Shown in pieces: positions 54,576 to 64,000 of a stretch of 64,000 nt of DNA. The translations under genes and the position numbers were made by a program. This DNA comes from Hermatobates lingyangjiaoensis (taxonomy: Eukaryota > Arthropoda > Insecta > Hemiptera > Hermatobatidae): positions 248,001 through 312,000 of the forward strand of contig JAPFBL010000377.1 of the NCBI GenBank assembly GCA_026182355.1, given 5' to 3'. Every line of letters starts with the position of its first letter. The stretch's first letter is position 1. The notes beneath the pieces were generated by a model, which was given only the letters and a program-made list of their open reading frames with translations, was not told the origin of the DNA and did no database searches.

Positions 54576-55914
54576 ATAGTATATATGTTACATAATACGT
54601 ATATATCATAACACGGAGATATTTACGAGTATAATTAATGTCCAAGTGACAATTTTTGGGAGTGAAGTTATTTGAAATTCTTCCTCGTTGCCTTGAAATA
54701 AGTCAGAATAAATTTATTCAATAGATATAGATAAAACATATAATTTACTGGTTATATTGCAAGGATCTTTAGAAAATAAGGGGTACTATATTTCAGTGTC
54801 TCTGAGGTGAATACTTTATGTGAAAGGTTTTGACTTTGTCATACTTCATTTGACTAACAAATCGAAAATTGACATTCAAACAAAAACTGAAAACACTTCA
54901 TCATGTTTACTTATTTTCCATTTGATCGAAAAGAAGCTTAAAAAACCATAAAACTCTTACCACTTTGGCATATTTAAATATATTTATTCTCATCTTAAAA
55001 ATACAAGTATAAAAATAAGAGTAGAATAGAGAATTTTTAAAATACCCATTATCCTAGTGAATTAACCATAAAAAGAAAGATATAAGGTTTTGTAAGATTT
55101 TCCAAAATAATTTTAGATTGAGAAAACTGAACAGAGTTAAAGAGATTAAGGAAATGGTATAATGGAGGATTTGTGTGACCCGGAGTCGAGAGGAAGGAAC
55201 TCAGTGAAGACCCCATTTCAAATAAAATGCCTGAATTAACATATTTTCATTCTATTACCTCCTAAAGAGACCAAGTCAGTTTTTAACGCCTTTCTTCCGG
55301 ACGATTACTTTTATTTTTCAGGTAGCTTAAAGCAGAGAATCAAAGAATAAAATAATCTCTAGGTTTAGAAACGATTCAATTGAGCTTTTAATATAAAAAG
55401 AATTGTATTCCTTTCAAAGGGCTAAAAATATTTTTAATTAGTAGGTTTTGTTACAAACACACTTTTTTTTATACAAACAGGCGTTTTATACAAATATAGT
55501 TTAAAATATCAGGAGAAAATACGAGATGACTTGTAAAACAAAGCCGTTTGTAACAATTAGAGATTTTCATCACATTACGTCTCATATTTATGAAGCAATA
55601 AGAAAAAAATCTGAAATTGTCTAAACTCAAAATACTATAAGTGAACGTATTACCAATTCATTAACCAACAAATAAATAATTTAGTGATTAATTTTAATGA
55701 AGTTATCTTTATTTTGTTACCATCCAAAAAAGTAGTAATTTTTTTTTCATATTTATTTGCAACTATACAACTACGCATATTCTGAGTAACAAGCATATGC
55801 AGTAAGAGATTATACAATAACTTCGATGCACATGAAGTAAAGAATGAAACCCACTGGTTCAACTTTTCACTTTGTTTTATAGTATATTATCGTAATAGTA
55901 GATCCCTGGGGCAT
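54576..55914. other. No recognisable gene
   Basis: AT-rich non-coding DNA. Confidence 0.5.
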
Positions 55915-56310
55915 TTTCTCTTGAGTCGTCTTGGTGGATTCTGGGAAGCTGAAGAGGAAGCAAGGATTCGTACAAATGGATTTGGGTGAGAGGAAAGGTT
56001 GTTGTGAACTGACGTATAACGATCAGAGGCTAAATTTTGAATGAATGGAATTTTTAGGTCTTTATGAAGGGTGTAGTTTTTGACCTAATAAGGAACATTT
56101 GTGATAGTGCAGAGGATTCTAGATTGCAACAACTGTATTCTATGAATATTGGAAGGTTTTGCACAACCCCATAGTTCAAGTCTGTAAGTCCAGGTCGGTC
56201 TCAGTAATGTTTTGTATAGCAGTACTTCGTTATGTAGCGTCAGTTTCAAGTGTTTCCCTAGGAGTCTGTACAATAATAAGAATCGTCGTTTTAAGTCAAG
56301 TAATTGTTAA
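55915..56310 (-). pseudogene. Jockey-type LINE ORF2 C-terminal fragment
   Basis: Minus strand: LDLKRRFLLLYRLLGKHLKL, TLHNEVLLYKTLLRPTWTY, RLELWGCAKPSNIHRIQLLQ and SRILCTITNVPYYV. These align with RRYKTLSRLLDNRSNLTLQN, LIYTAILKPIWTYGLEIWG and IQRIQAAQSKILRKIVQAPF of the 12.7-15 kb Jockey. The segment after the reverse transcriptase thumb is recognisable, continuing with frame changes to about 55915. No poly(A) or duplication found. Confidence 0.75.
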
Positions 56311-57489
56311 AAAATTTTAAAGAAATCAATCAAGTTACGATAGTCAATGAGTAAGAAGCGTATTTCTCAGAATATATTATATATCAAATCCGTAGATATC
56401 ATTATTAGTGAACTACGAAATCTGACATGTATGACAGAGCTGTCATAGGCAATTATATTCTCAATTAGTTATAATTTCACATATTTTACAAACAAAATAA
56501 TAATGCAGTTATTAATAAAGATAATATTTTTTCAAATTTCATTTAGATAAATAAATTTTAGATTTTAGTTTTTAGTATAATTTATTCTACATGATGTGAA
56601 TAGTTATTAATATTTTGTACTTGTTTACTTTTAACTTAAACTTCTTTCAATTGATTATTTATTACTTATGACGCTGATTTTTATGAGAAGTGTATTTCTA
56701 ATGTCTAATAAACTACTTATTTGTTTTAATAAAATGAAAGCAAACACATTAGTCAAATAACTATAGATAGAACTTAATAATTGCCATTTTTAATGTTAAT
56801 TTCAATAATTCGAAATTTCAAAATTTTTTACTAGCTATACTCATATAAAGGCAATACTAAATGCAAACATTAATTTTTAGAACAATAACAAAAAACAGTT
56901 CTCGTTTTACCATATTATAGTATAGGAACTTTTTTCGTAGTTAAATATTGAATAAGAAAATGGGGTTGTTTTCCATACAAAGAACTATATATCTGTTCAA
57001 TTTCTCTAAGTTATGCCAAAAGGTGTTTGCCGCATTACAAAAACACCAACTTACTCATATCATGAGAACCTCAAAATGTAGGGAAAATACTTCAAAGAAC
57101 TTTAAAAAGTGTAAATCCTGTAAAATAATTAAATCTTTTTTTCAGGATAAGTGGACTTATTTTTGGTATTTTAAAAAATTTGGTAACTGTTTATTTTCAT
57201 AATCAAATAAGGTTAGAATCGTGCTCTTTAAATCTATCAATGCCTTCACTGGTGTGAATGCCTCAAAAAATTCATTGAATTACAGGCTCTATAATTAATT
57301 CTAAGATGAATATTCAAACTTTTTTCAAAAGTGGATCTTAAAATAATGAATCAAACATCGAAATAATCTTTAATAGTACACAATCAACTTTACATTAAGT
57401 AAACATACAATCAAAATGCTTGTTTGTTTGTTTTCCATGTCCACACTTATAAGGCTTTCATCTTTTAGTACTGTTCTAGGGGGCGGACA
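56311..57489. other. No recognisable gene
   Basis: AT-rich. The 84-codon frame at 56948-57202 is Lys/Phe-rich with no motif; considered chance or an unknown relic. Confidence 0.5.
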
Positions 57490-57576
57490 TTGTGGCTCAT
57501 TTTCGTATCACAAAAGGCCAATGCTCGGCTTACGTGATTCCCTTGTGGGACTATCACTGTAACCTAACCTAACCTA
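57490..57576 (+). mobile_element. SINE 3' end fragment with (AACCT)n tail
   Basis: TATCACAAAAGGCCAATGCT, CGGCTTACGTG, TTCCCTTGTGGGACT and CACTGTAACCTAACCTAACC correspond to the last about 85 bp of the SINE. Three uninterrupted AACCT units form the tail. Confidence 0.8.
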
Positions 57577-58300
57577 ATGGTGCTTGTAATTCTTTCTTTC
57601 TTTTTTATTCGTGTATGATAATTTTTCTTGTTTCCTATATTTTTGTTATTTATTCATTGAACAAACATAATATTTGAACATTGATTGTTCTTTAGAACAT
57701 AAGTTTTTTTTTTAATATCTGTCTTCATTACCTTCTGTGTAATCTTGGCTCCACTTTTGTACTTAATTCTTAGTTGCTCGCTGGTGGTACAAAGTGAAAG
57801 GCCAAGAAGGATATTTTTCTTGTTTTTGATTTTTTCTTTGTGGTTTCTTGTTTATACAGTAATATGCATGATTATAGAAAAGAATAGAATAACATATTGC
57901 TCAGGGAAGCAGGGTAGTCGTTTGATTTTTTATATTATTTAAAATTTTAAGCAACACGTATTCAATTATTACGTTAATATTTTTCTTTAATCTTTCCTGC
58001 AGTCACAGGATTCGATTTTTGCTGATTTGTTTACGTTTATTAAGTAAAGGAAAATAATCAAACAGCTAATATTTACTCCCATTTTTTATTAATATTTATT
58101 TTCTAATAATGCTAATATTGTGATAAATTTACATAAAAAATTTAAGACTTAAATCACACGAAAAAAAAAATGTTTTATAATAATGGAATGGAAGGTCCCC
58201 TTTCCATGCGTAATATTATCTAAAAAAATATACAGACCATTTAATAACCAATATGTATGGTGAATTTGGTATGTCGTTTTAAACACTGACGCCGCACAAA
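57577..58300. other. No recognisable gene
   Basis: AT-rich non-coding DNA. Confidence 0.5.
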
Positions 58301-58305
58301 CGTTT

Positions 58306-58348
58306 TTTTTAATATTTCTACCGTAATGGCGGTCGTCCTCAGGAGAAG
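58306..58348 (-). ncRNA. Hammerhead-like motif, AUAU family, partly decayed
   Basis: Minus strand: CUUCUC, core CUGAGGA, unpaired C, stem II GACCG with CGGU(A), GAAA, AUAUU, then A-rich sequence instead of GAAAAG. The upstream minus-strand flank (GACTTCGGTTCCTCCGTC, TTCACTTCTTCTC) matches the PLE 3' UTR at 9380-9418. Confidence 0.65.
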
Positions 58349-58389
58349 AAGTGAATTGACGGAGGAACCGAAGTCAACTGATATATGTA

Positions 58390-58500
58390 TCAATGATCAA
58401 ACCACAATATAAAATTGGAAAACATGGGAAGACCGCTTGTTACGGTTGAAAGATCTTAGTCTTGTTTTCCTATTTCATATTGTAGTTTGATCATTGATTG
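58390..58500. repeat. Palindrome with half ribozyme of the AGAUCU family
   Basis: CAATGATCAAACCACAATAT is mirrored at the other end; the arms join near GAAGACCGC. The right arm contains the 3' half of the AGAUCU hammerhead (GACCG-CUUGUUAC-GGUU, GAAA, AGAUCUU, AGUC; about 58430-58471) without the CUGACGA core. Confidence 0.65.
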
Positions 58501-58546
58501 TTATTTCACGTGTTTATGTGAAATCTTTATATATATATATATATAT

Positions 58547-58680
58547 CAGCTCAAAAACGAAGAAAGCAACAGACAGAGAAAGAGACACACTTGCAAACTC
58601 AAATTTTCGGATGATCCGTCTTCAGGAGAAAAGAGAATGGGCGACAAAGCACGCCGGAAACACAACGGCAGGAAACTGCC

Positions 58681-58682
<2 letters not shown>
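58547..58682 (-). mobile_element. PLE-type end with AAUU ribozyme
   Basis: Reverse complement of about 3280-3420, with TA microsatellites on both sides (58530-58546 and 58684-58719). A complete small TA-bounded fragment. Confidence 0.65.
58597..58630 (-). ncRNA. Hammerhead-like motif, AAUU family
   Basis: Minus strand: stem I CUC with GAG, core CUGAAGA, stem II GGA/UCC, GAAA, AAUU, U at the cleavage site. Pairs better in stem I than the paralogue at 3329. Confidence 0.6.

Positions 58683-58683
<1 letters not shown>

Positions 58684-58719
<36 letters not shown>
58684..58719. repeat. (TA)n microsatellite
   Basis: About 18 TA units. Confidence 0.95.
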
Positions 58720-58723
<4 letters not shown>

Positions 58724-59989
58724 CATGCATATTACTATACGAAAAAAGAACATTAGGTTCATAGAACCTCAAACGCGTAAATCTATAATAATCATTCCAT
58801 AGATTTTTTTTAATATTGCTGTAAATTACTTATAGAATTATAAAAATATACGTTTCTATGTAAAGAAATGAAGAATGTATGTAAACGAAGAAAACAATGT
58901 TTAGTTGAAATTCATATAGGAGAAAATGTTAATGGTATGAAAGCATGTTATAAGGTTTCTTGCTCAGTAAAGCAATGACGGTTAAAGGTTTCTTTCAAAC
59001 TGACTTATGAGTCCCATGCTTCTTATATATCCTTTATCATTATATTAAATTATTTGGTTATTATGTATTTTCTATATCAATAAAAAATAATTTTCTAACT
59101 CTGCCCATAATTTATATTTCTCATGTTGATTGAAGTTTAAGTTCTACATCAAACATATATTTTATAACTTTAGTTAGATCTAAAATACACGATATTAACA
59201 TAAACTAGAAATCTAATCCGTCCTCATAATTTTGGTTGAATGTGTACCTAAAATAGATTCTGGGAATTCTCTTATTTTTAAACATTGTTTTTAAAAATGT
59301 CTTTAATTATTTGACATCGATTTCAGTCGAAATAATTACTTTCCCAATTCTTATTTGAAAGAAAATGAATATCTGTTATACTCCTCTTTTCACTGTTTTT
59401 ATTAATTGTTATTTTGTTGAAGAGTATATAAAAAAAATGCTTAACTTTATAGCTGATATTAAGAATGGATAAAAAAATGAAACCTTTTATTAAGAGTTTC
59501 TATTAATGTAACATGACACTTGAAATCAGAGAAGGTGCGACAATAGGGAGCAGATCCCCCACAACGTTATTACAGAGATTAAATTTCAAACTGCCTATAA
59601 TGATGCCTCATATTAGAGAACAATGGCAGCAATGTGCGAGTTAATAAAATTAGATTTCATATTAAACGGTGTCAAACATCACACAGTTTATTCATAAAAG
59701 TTAAACAATCATAAACGAGTTTAACTTTTAAATTCTTGACAAATACACTTTATTTAAAATTTGGCAAGTTTCAGTTTCAACTCAATAACAACTTTCAAAC
59801 CTTCTGCATATGAAATCTCTTTACTTATGTGGTTATTATGTATAGGTTGCCATTTTTTTCTCCCATACCAGTTGTATTATTATATATTGGGAGTTATTAT
59901 CAGATGAAAAATGATAAGTAAAAGTAGAATTAAAACTTTCTGTCCTAACAGACGCTCACTGCACTAGTTTTAAGATTTGGGAAAAGAAT
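58720..59989. other. No recognisable gene
   Basis: AT-rich non-coding DNA. Confidence 0.5.
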
Positions 59990-60292
59990 TTTTAGAGATG
60001 ATTTTTTTCCTAAACTACTTCAAATTTTTGAATTATCATAGATATCAGAGTTACAAAAAAAAAAAGAAAAATTCCACGAATTTTTGAAACAAAACTAAAA
60101 AGGTATTTTCTTTCAATAAAATGGAAAAATTTTGATTTATGATTTCATTTGACAGTTGTTGATTTGACAGTTGACAGTACAAGTTATACCATTTGATTGG
60201 TCAGTGTAAAATTATACCTAGAAAGAAGTGCATTATGAGGGATAAGATAAGTTTAAAGATTTTTTATTTCAAAGTTACATAAACCAAAAGGA

Positions 60293-60305
60293 CTGTTGTG
60301 GTATA
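60293..60305. repeat. SINE target-site duplication, left
   Basis: CTGTTGTGGTATA, identical to 60619-60631, 13 bp. Confidence 0.9.
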
Positions 60306-60618
60306 GGTTGCAGTGGCAGTTCCACAAGGGAACACACGTAGGCCGAGCATTGACCCTTTGTGATACCACACAATGAAGATTGATTCTACAGTGGGGGTCC
60401 TAAATTTTGCCTAACTCAAGTGTATTTAGAGTAGGGATCTTTAACGAGTACCTGACATCGTACAGGCTCGGGACCGACGGTTTAACGTCCTTCTCCGAGG
60501 GACGACGCGCTCAGATTTATTCACCTCCCGCGTGAATAAATCGAGGGCCAGGTGAGGATCGAACCCCGGTCCTATCAGTTCAGAGGCGAGCACGTAACCA
60601 CTGAGCTAGCCTGGCCCC
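60306..60618 (-). mobile_element. Full-length tRNA-derived SINE
   Basis: 313 bp on the minus strand between perfect 13-bp duplications. 5' head GGCCAGGCTAGCTCAGTGG (A box region) and GGGGTTCGATCCTCACC (B box), with CCTGGCC able to pair with the start like an acceptor stem. Body blocks GACGTTAAACCGTCGG and ACTCGTTAAAGATCCC. 3' end TGCCACTGCAACC running into the duplication as AACCTA. Best reference copy for the family in the window. Expected to be transcribed by RNA polymerase III and mobilised by a LINE. Confidence 0.9.
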
Positions 60619-60631
60619 CTGTTGTGGTATA
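60619..60631. repeat. SINE target-site duplication, right
   Basis: CTGTTGTGGTATA, identical to 60293-60305. Confidence 0.9.
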
Positions 60632-60800
60632 TTTTATACTTTTAGATTGTTTTCTTAACGCTAAACGTGTGAAGAATGGAATTTAACCAAAAAAATTAAA
60701 TATAAAATTTGCAATTTATATAATAAAAAATCATAAAATTTTGTTAACCACAACGATAATATAGCCATGGATACTGGAAATTTATCATGGAATAATGGTT

Positions 60801-63759
60801 CAACTAGAATTCTTAATTCTTGCTACTATTCTATAATTTCTAATAATATTTTGGAATACCACGTATCATCTCGTTCCATTGTAAGAAGAACATAATGTCT
60901 TCTTACAACTAGTTCTTGATATATTTTGTGAACCCCATTGTCTTTGGATACATTAATATGTATAGCAAATTCACTTTTTTGTTCTTTATTACCAAAAAGA
61001 TTCTATGACGTAATCTACTATTCTATAGTAGAACAGCGGCTTTGCTACTACCTTGAGGTTCTCGAATTTGGGCTGGCGTCCGAGGGGTGCAAAGTCCGCT
61101 CATTTCGCACTAGTTCACGAGTTGGATCCCAAATCCTCTTTTCTTCGTCCACCTGTTTTTTTTAAAACAACATTTTTCTCGCTCCCAGTGAAATCCGGCT
61201 TATAATAAATCGCTTATAAGGCTTATAATTTATTTGGGTGAAGCTGGGCTTATGATTTATCCCGGTGGCACGTGCCAGGGGCGGCATTTTGAGGGTGTAA
61301 CAATAAAAAAATAGAATAAAATTAAAATAATAATAAGTTAACAAAAAAATTGAAATTTTATACCAAAATGAGTTTTTAAAGTTGTAATTGTTTTTATGTT
61401 TCATCTGTGTAATACTGTTTTTAAACGTAACATTTCCAAATTGAAAATAAATATATTTTAAACGTTTTAAAACTATTTTTTGAAAGTGGTTGAAATTTTA
61501 TTATATTTGTTTAGATGGGCAGTTAATTTATTTTAACAATTATTTTATGAGTTCAATTAAACGTTTTTGTTTAGAAAAATCATTGGTTTTCTTTGATGAC
61601 GATTGTATTTGTATACGAGTACTGCAATAAGATGAAAGTCTGAGACTAATAACAGCAGTCTAAAATGAAATCCAAAATATTTTGGGACTTTTGAATAAAA
61701 CTTTTGAAGGTTGACGGATTATCAAAGACTGTGGGGGGGGGGGGGGGAGGAGGAGGTCAAATTGTTGCTACGTCACTGCGCGATAGACACATTTAAATAA
61801 AACAAAAAGTCAATTGACTGTCAACGATCTTGTATTATGTTTACTCGAGGTAAAGTTGAGTTTAGACTATACGTGATTTTTTTTCTTTAATTTTATCATG
61901 TGATTTACATTAAACCATCTATTTAGTTTTATTGTAAATCGTATACCTTGATTATGTGAAGTCTAATTATTCTATGACTACCATTACTTATTATTCCCCC
62001 TATGATTATCTGAAGACACCAAATCAAGGACGAACATTCGTAAGTGAATAGAGTTCTTATGGAAGACAGTAAAAAAGAGGACTTTGTATCTTAGAGGTAA
62101 TCTGATTTTAGTATTAATTAAATAATAGACCCTACTTCGTACAGCATGTGTTTTATCAAGATGTTGTAAATAAGGTCTTCAAATATCAAACGAAGGCCTC
62201 AGACTCCCAGGCAACCTTGGTAAAACCCAATTATCAGATTAAGAGACTTGCTTTCAATCTTATCTTCCTTTACCATTCTATCAGTATGAGTTATTCTCTT
62301 TCAACTTAGATATCGTTCAGGTTTATTTATCATTTCATTTTTTTTACCATAATAATTCTATGTAAGAGCTGTTTTAATAAATATAAATTATTTTTTTTAT
62401 CCATTTTAGAACTTTTTTTTAGTTAAACATATTTGATAGAAGTAAATTTCCATTTTTGTTTCAAATATATTGGTTTACTGAACCTGTACGTTGTAAAATG
62501 ATTGTATAGACAGGAATATATTGTAATAAGAATAATGCAGTTAAGAATTTATATCCTGTGAGAGCGTCTTGCATCGAGGAATTTAGGTGTAAATGTAATA
62601 TAAAGGTTTCAGGGGTAGTCTGGTTAAATAATTCTATTGGAATGAGGGCATATAGAGAGGTAAAGGAGATGGAGAGTTGAAAAAAGATTCAGAATGTAGG
62701 CTGTCGAGGTAAGAGTTGGGGAAGTTCGGAATATCAATCTTATTGGTGTCTGGGGCGGAGGTCCTCTCAGGGGAGGGGTTTTGGGTCTCCCTCGATTCCT
62801 TTCTTTCGTGACATCAACCCTCTCAGTCCATACTAAAGAGAACAACCCCCTAAAACCCTCCCCCCACCCTCCGTTTCACAACTGACATGTTTCTTCATCA
62901 ACATTTTGTGTCCCTTTCCAATGATTGATGACCTTTTTAAAGTGATCATCTTTCTCCTACTGCTCACTTTATCTCAAGTCTTGACATTTTGACGAAAGAT
63001 TTATCTCAAAAACTAATTTATCAACGGTCCTTTCAATGACTTGGTGTCTCCTCAAAACTCTAATTGGTATCTTTTCTTCAGTTTCTGATTCAATTAATTC
63101 ATTGCCAACTGAGAGAGAAGTGACATTAAATAAATTATAAAATTATTCCCAGATGGTCATTTCAAGCTGCATCAATAAAATTTAACCAATCAATTTAGTG
63201 ATATTAAGTGCATTTGTCATCCAGTGAGTTTCAGCAATTAAAGAAATTCTCATCATTTGCAAAGACACGTTTTCATTTTACTCCTCGGATGGAGTAATTA
63301 TGACATCTACTGCAATAGTCACCAAATAACGGTTCCAGGCCTATAACCGATCCTTGTGACATTCGATGCCATCCTTATACAAACTAAAGTGACATCATTT
63401 TGAGTTTTATTGATTACCAGAGCCTCAAAAAGATTTTTTTTACGTCACATTACACAATAGGTACACTTAAATAAAACCCAGGGTTAAATAAAATTGTAAC
63501 ATGTGCTCTTCTCTGCATTATATCTGTTATCATATTGGGTTGGAGAAGGACAGAATATAACCAAAAAAAATTAAAGAAAACATTTGAACATAATAACAAA
63601 CTGACAAAAATATTGGACCTTATGTTTTAGTTGTTATGTTTGAATATTCTAATGGTCAGCTAGCTATTCTTTGATATATTTTTAGTTATGCTATCCTTGA
63701 TGTACGCATATAAATTTAACATAGAGCACTAACCGCGCGCCATGGATCTTAAAATACTA
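60801..63759. other. No recognisable gene; poly(G) tract
   Basis: Contains a run of 15 G at 61733-61747 followed by AGGAGGAGG, unusual in this AT-rich window. A pair of CAG-starting ends (61276 and 61778) was considered as a hAT and not accepted. The frame at 62624-62845 (minus) is Pro/Arg/Thr-rich with no identified domain. Confidence 0.45.
61733..61747 (+). repeat. Poly(G) run
   Basis: Fifteen consecutive G. By far the longest G run in the window. Confidence 0.95.
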
Positions 63760-63827
63760 GTCTTCTCATAGACCCCTTTCATCTATGGACCTCTGGGGGT
63801 CCATGTGGACGACTTTGGGAACCACTG
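63760..63827 (-). mobile_element. Single hAT-like terminus
   Basis: Minus strand begins CAGTGGTTCCCAAAGTCG and has the hairpin GGACC-CCCAGAG-GTCC, like the left end at 26184 (CAGTGGTTCTCAAACTGG with its GGTCCGCGG hairpin). Only one end is present before similarity is lost. Confidence 0.55.
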
Positions 63828-63869
63828 GTATACAAAACGCAAATATACTTCGTTACGTATGTCCTTTAC

Positions 63870-64000
63870 ATCTGTTAGGTAAAGGATTAAGTCTCCACAC
63901 AAAAAAGTTTATTACTAGAAACTAACCAACTTGTTTCGAACACATAATGTTCTTCTTCAGGTTACATCTAGAAAATATATACATATATATGCATTTAAGA
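63870..64000 (-). mobile_element. PLE-type 3' end, diverged ACGCGU-family relative
   Basis: TAGGTAAAGGATTAAGTCTCC and CTAACCAACTTGTTTCG parallel 37694-37760 (TAGGGTAAAAAGCTAAT, CAACGCGTTTCG). Window ends shortly after the ribozyme. Confidence 0.55.
63920..63966 (-). ncRNA. Hammerhead ribozyme, ACAAGU variant
   Basis: Minus strand: core CUGAAGA, unpaired A, stem II GAACAU/GUGUUC with a G-U pair and UAU loop, GAAA, then ACAAGU, which can close on itself as AC/GU, and U. Stem I AACC/GGTT pairs only if C3 is counted as part of the stem. Member of the 37748 family. Confidence 0.6.

Larger units (their letters stand above)
59990..60800 (+). mobile_element. Repeat X copy E, interrupted by a SINE
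   Basis: 59990-60292 matches about 31850-32135 (CCTAAACT, ACAGTACAAG/ATACAAGCCATA region, AATTATACCTAGAAAG against AACTATGCCTAAAAAT). 60632-60800 continues with TAACGCTAAACG and AATTTGCAATTTATA. Diverged from copy B. Confidence 0.55.

Noticed and set aside
61276..61778. hAT-like element with ends CAGGGGCGGCATTTTG and CAGTGACGTAGC
   Set aside because: The two ends agree only in the first few bases and the flanking 8-mers do not match.
62624..62845. Pro/Arg-rich minus-strand frame
   Set aside because: No recognisable domain; similarity to LINE ORFs could not be supported.

Overview
The window is AT-rich eukaryotic DNA and reads as an intergenic, repeat-dominated stretch of an invertebrate genome. 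I see no host protein-coding gene, rRNA or CRISPR array, and no convincing functional tRNA gene. Clues to the lineage are a Jockey-clade LINE, an I-group-type LINE RNase H relic, and a tRNA-derived SINE whose 3' ends run into (AACCT)n, the arthropod-type telomere unit (TTAGG)n read on the other strand. An arthropod is my best inference (about 0.6). A crustacean or chelicerate is possible but cannot be decided from sequence alone.

Region by region. 1-21.6 kb is a dense cluster of Penelope-like element (PLE) debris, mostly arranged as palindromes bounded by (TA)n microsatellites. It includes a nearly perfect palindrome with two intact GIY-YIG endonuclease reading frames (7706-9549). It also holds a 2.75-kb inverted pair of Helitron 3' ends (3469-6217) and a 2.3-kb Jockey LINE with an inverted 5' end (12719-15055) inside an older repeat, here called X. 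21.6-37 kb holds an RNase H LINE relic (23410-24330), a 740-bp hAT element nested in a MITE-like element Y (25939-27032), further X copies (28.0-34.4 kb) and a Helitron helicase fragment (35890-36530). 37-64 kb is sparser: SINEs at 38.2, 51.9, 57.5 and 60.3 kb, PLE 3' ends and ribozyme motifs at 37.7, 43.6, 51.3, 52.9, 54.4, 58.3-58.6 and 63.9 kb, a Jockey fragment at 56 kb and an inverted-repeat element at 47.9-48.8 kb.

The most interesting system is a set of about 25 hammerhead-ribozyme-like motifs, about 17 of them with a good core. Each has C-U-G-A-N-G-A, a short stem II, GAAA, a very short stem III and a cleavage-site H, with flanks that pair as stem I. In most copies the stem III segment is self-complementary but differs between families (ACGU, AUAU, AGAUCU, ACGCGU, AAUU), and stem I changes in a matching way. 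This is the signature of dimer-forming type I hammerheads known from Penelope-like elements. Two motifs lie in the 3' UTR just downstream of intact PLE GIY-YIG frames, which ties ribozyme to retroelement. Many palindromes carry one motif per arm in opposite orientations.

The elements form a readable insertion history: Jockey into X, SINE into X, hAT into Y, each with target-site duplications. The paralogous X copies give natural empty sites.
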